Assembly (NCBI RefSeq): GCF_017515565.1
Contig: NZ_JAFWFN010000035.1
Coordinates: 1 to 64,000 of the forward strand
Direction of reading: 5' to 3'
DNA length: 64,000 nucleotides
Origin: Halomonas sp.
GTDB lineage: Bacteria > Pseudomonadota > Gammaproteobacteria > Pseudomonadales > Halomonadaceae
The position numbers and the translations under genes are program-made. The notes beneath the pieces are model-generated. The model saw only the letters and a program-made list of their open reading frames with translations, was not told the origin of the DNA and ran no database searches. Positions 63,526 through 64,000 of the stretch are shown piece by piece (position 1 is the stretch's first letter; every line of letters begins with the position of its first letter).

Positions 63526-64000
63526 AGCGCTTGATGTGGGTGTGCTGTAGCATTGTGGTGGCGGGATGCAGTGATGCACATCTTGACCAGTTAGATACAA
63601 CGCTAGCTGAGATACGCCGCGCTCCCGGTGGGCAGGCGCCCGACATTATCTCGCCACTGCCTGCGCCACGGCCGCTTGATTACCGATATGCTGAGGTGCG
63701 CAGCCCTTTTCTTGCCCCGGAAAGCGTGCGCAGCCAAGACACGTTATTACAGCCGGAAGCGAGCGAGTTTGCCCCCGACCAGCAGCGCACCACTGAACCG
63801 TTGGAGCATTTTCAGCTTCAGTCGTTACGGCTGGTAGGCACGCTGGGCATGGGAGGGCAGCAGGTCGCGCTGATTGCCTCGCCGGATGGTAAGGTGACCA
63901 GCGTTCGGGTGGGGAATTATTTAGGTAGTAACCACGGGCGAATTACTCGTATTACCTCCCAAGAAATCACGCTTGTGGAGCGAGTGTTTAGCCAACAGCA
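63522..64000 (+). CDS. pilP: Type IV pilus lipoprotein PilP (C-terminus beyond window)
   Basis: ATG 63522 overlaps the pilO stop (ATGA). The product begins MKRLMWVCCSIVVAGCSDAH, a lipoprotein signal with lipobox VAGC, followed by the flexible linker and the start of the HR/beta domain (FQLQSLRLVGTLG, VGNYLGSNHGRITRI). PilP bridges PilNO to the PilQ secretin. At least 159 codons are present and the 3' end is cut by the window edge; pilQ would be expected next. Confidence 0.93.
   Translation, partial: MKRLMWVCCSIVVAGCSDAHLDQLDTTLAEIRRAPGGQAPDIISPLPAPRPLDYRYAEVRSPFLAPESVRSQDTLLQPEASEFAPDQQRTTEPLEHFQLQSLRLVGTLGMGGQQVALIASPDGKVTSVRVGNYLGSNHGRITRITSQEITLVERVFSQQ

Overview
The window reads as a chromosomal segment of a moderately halophilic gammaproteobacterium of the Halomonas/Vreelandella type. 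That is an inference from gene order (isc-cysE-trmJ/suhB, secFD-yajC-tgt-queA next to tRNA-Leu, mrcA divergent from pilMNOP), acidic proteins and two TRAP uptake systems; no rRNA is present to confirm it.

Layout. 1-9.7 kb is housekeeping: iscS (cut by the window edge), iscR with a recognisable IscR-type promoter, cysE, trmJ, a SuhB homologue whose catalytic motifs have been lost, secF, secD, yajC, a tgt gene interrupted by one in-frame amber codon, queA and tRNA-Leu(CAA). 9.9-16.4 kb is one gene for a ~2,148-residue protein built of about twelve diverged 112-137-residue repeats, probably an exported surface protein. 16.5-22.7 kb holds an AraC regulator, a 35-codon leader ORF coupled to an ornithine-cyclodeaminase-family gene, a HisC-like aminotransferase and a DctPQM TRAP operon.

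22.75-34.5 kb is the accessory region and the most interesting part. It has (a) a four-gene SMC/condensin-type anti-plasmid operon (Wadjet/MksBEFG-like) in the order C-B-A-D with 4-nt overlaps; (b) a very AT-rich Ec67/Eco2-like retron with a recognisable msr-msd RNA gene and a reverse transcriptase-TOPRIM gene split by one ochre codon; (c) a small antitoxin/Fic-Doc toxin pair lying between a diverged duplicate of the first ~54 codons of rnz and an intact rnz; (d) a YefM/Phd antitoxin whose toxin partner survives only as a C-terminal remnant. No integrase or transposase was seen.

34.5-46.8 kb returns to ordinary genes: FrnE-like DsbA oxidoreductase, a 24-residue membrane peptide, a CDF transporter with altered metal ligands, an exported MetX-fold hydrolase, ChaA-like antiporter, UbiH-family hydroxylase, sirtuin, Mpg glycosylase, SelO, and dinB behind a perfect LexA box. 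46.8-54.7 kb is centred on glutarate/lysine-type catabolism (gabT, CaiB-family CoA-transferase, glutaryl-CoA dehydrogenase, GntR regulator, lhgO) with an EAL/GGDEF pair between. 54.8-58.4 kb is a TAXI-type TRAP system, followed by mrcA and the start of the pilMNOP type IV pilus operon, which runs off the right edge.

Two conserved genes (tgt and the retron RT) each carry a single in-frame stop. Both could be real mutations or base-call errors, and both should be checked before functional conclusions are drawn.
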